6,500 nucleotides of DNA from positions 1 to 6,500 of the forward strand of contig CADBXQ010000043.1 of assembly GCA_902798675.1 (NCBI GenBank), written 5' to 3'. Of this stretch, positions 6,113-6,500 are shown one piece after another (position 1 is the stretch's first letter; the number at the start of each line of letters is the position of its first letter). The notes beneath the pieces were generated by a model, which ran no database searches, had not been told where the DNA came from, and was given only the letters and a program-made list of their open reading frames with translations. The DNA is from Oscillospiraceae bacterium (GTDB lineage Bacteria; Bacillota; Clostridia; Oscillospirales; Ruminococcaceae). Position numbers and translations under genes: made by a program.

Positions 6113-6148
6113 CGGTAGGTTGGCGCCTTTGAGGATGTTTAACTATCA

Positions 6149-6156
6149 CTTGTTAC
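6149..6156. repeat. Right arm of 8-bp long-range stem
   Basis: CTTGTTAC, the exact complement of the arm at 6105-6112. It lies within the GC-richer island. Confidence 0.4.
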
Positions 6157-6192
6157 AGGCAGTTTGAAAGAGGCAGGGAGGTTTGGAAAGGG

Positions 6193-6211
6193 TTAATATT
6201 ACAGTTAGTTG
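6193..6211 (+). repeat. Direct repeat, copy 1 (TTAATATTACA type)
   Basis: This 19-base stretch matches 6342-6360 at 17 of 19 positions, beginning with the shared TTAATATTACA and ending GTTG. The two copies start 149 bases apart. The meaning is unknown. Confidence 0.45.
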
Positions 6212-6322
6212 TGAGCTGGCGGCGTTTTAGTTTTATAATTGCTTTTTGAAATGTGAATTCGAGGATAATTTGAAAGAGGTGACTTTTTTTAACTAAAATA
6301 TTTTTTGCAGAAGGGGATTATA

Positions 6323-6337
6323 GGGACAAATATAACC
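6323..6337. repeat. Right half of perfect 15-bp inverted repeat
   Basis: GGGACAAATATAACC, exact reverse complement of 5921-5935. Direct-repeat copy 2 begins five bases to the right. Confidence 0.7.
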
Positions 6338-6341
6338 CGAA

Positions 6342-6360
6342 TTAATATTACAATTTGTTG
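6342..6360 (+). repeat. Direct repeat, copy 2 (TTAATATTACA type)
   Basis: Second copy of the repeat at 6193-6211, differing at two positions. It lies immediately outside the right half of the 15-bp inverted repeat. Confidence 0.45.
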
Positions 6361-6404
6361 ATTTTTTCAATTCAGCTAAACATAAATTAACTGTGATACA
6401 CCAA

Positions 6405-6430
6405 TTGTGAATCCACACAAAATTTTTTTT
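6405..6430 (+). terminator. Weak terminator-like hairpin with T-run
   Basis: TTGTG (6405-6409) and CACAA (6416-6420) can form a five-pair stem with a six-base loop, followed by AA and eight T residues (6423-6430). The stem is short and AT-rich, so termination would be weak. If real, it would end a rightward transcript coming from the island and shield the promoter 20 bases downstream. Confidence 0.25.
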
Positions 6431-6449
6431 GTAAAATTTAAATTAACTC

Positions 6450-6478
6450 TTGCCATTTTTTAAAATATGTGGTAGAAT
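6450..6478 (+). promoter_or_regulatory. Sigma-A-type promoter pointing out of the right edge
   Basis: TTGCCA (6450-6455), a 17-base spacer, and TAGAAT (6473-6478): each hexamer matches the consensus at five of six positions. Transcription would start near 6485 and run into the sequence beyond 6500, so a rightward gene or RNA probably begins there. Confidence 0.6.
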
Positions 6479-6500
6479 TAGTTATGGTTTTGATTTTTTG

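Larger units (their letters stand above)
5787..6500. other. Long intergenic region without a convincing protein gene
   Basis: These 714 bases carry no ORF with good start signals. The longest frame is 65 codons on the minus strand (6076 to 5879); it lacks a properly spaced ribosome binding site and has no family resemblance I know. The ends are very AT-rich, while 6061-6180 is about 47 percent GC by hand count against about 22 percent in 6361-6480. The GC-richer part lies between two halves of a 15-bp inverted repeat and contains several stems. It could hold a small RNA, a non-autonomous mobile element or a decayed gene; the sequence does not decide. Confidence 0.5.

Noticed and set aside
6075..6167. 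Thirty-codon plus-strand ORF in the GC-richer island
   Set aside because: It reads as a leucine-rich peptide but has no ribosome binding site and overlaps the proposed stems; there is no support for translation.

Overview
The window looks like chromosomal DNA of a low-GC, spore-forming member of the Clostridia, probably Oscillospiraceae-like. The signs are AT-rich intergenic DNA, AGGAGG-type ribosome binding sites, TTGAAT/TATAAT promoters with 17-base spacers, an EF-P-modifying reductase of the YmfI type, and a SleC-like spore peptidoglycan protein pair. This placement is inference; there is no rRNA or tRNA here to anchor taxonomy.

Layout. Positions 1-962 hold two minus-strand genes. One is a small membrane protein with a Cys/Asp-rich tail, cut by the left edge and too short for ordinary ORF calling, with its own promoter. 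The other is rsmE (16S rRNA m3U1498 methyltransferase), whose real start is 962. Positions 963-1234 are a divergent promoter region serving rsmE leftward and a potassium-regulator pair rightward. Positions 1235-2532 hold two consecutive TrkA/RCK-type NAD-binding proteins. Positions 2601-3329 hold a FabG-like short-chain dehydrogenase whose active-site segment marks it as the EF-P 5-aminopentanone reductase YmfI; it starts at TTG. It meets, tail to tail with only two bases between stop codons, a minus-strand two-gene operon (5786 to 3332). In that operon a 354-residue protein with a long Asn/Gln/Ser-rich region and a C-terminal transthyretin-like domain precedes a 457-residue protein with a SpoIID-like domain and three peptidoglycan-binding repeats. 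Together they resemble a spore cortex-lytic enzyme (SleC type) divided over two polypeptides.

Positions 5787-6500 contain no convincing protein gene. They hold a candidate promoter for the spore operon, a GC-richer island inside a perfect 15-bp inverted repeat about 400 bp apart, an 8-bp long-range stem, short direct repeats, a weak terminator-like hairpin, and a good sigma-A-type promoter pointing out of the right edge.

How the genes work together: the two TrkA-like proteins probably gate a potassium transporter encoded elsewhere. rsmE and the YmfI-like gene both serve translation (rRNA methylation and EF-P modification) but lie in separate transcription units. The minus-strand pair at 3332-5786 is a spore envelope module. 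I see no obvious defence system, CRISPR array, prophage or intact insertion sequence. The least explained parts are the Cys/Asp membrane protein, the low-complexity extension in the spore operon, and the 5.9-6.35 kb island.
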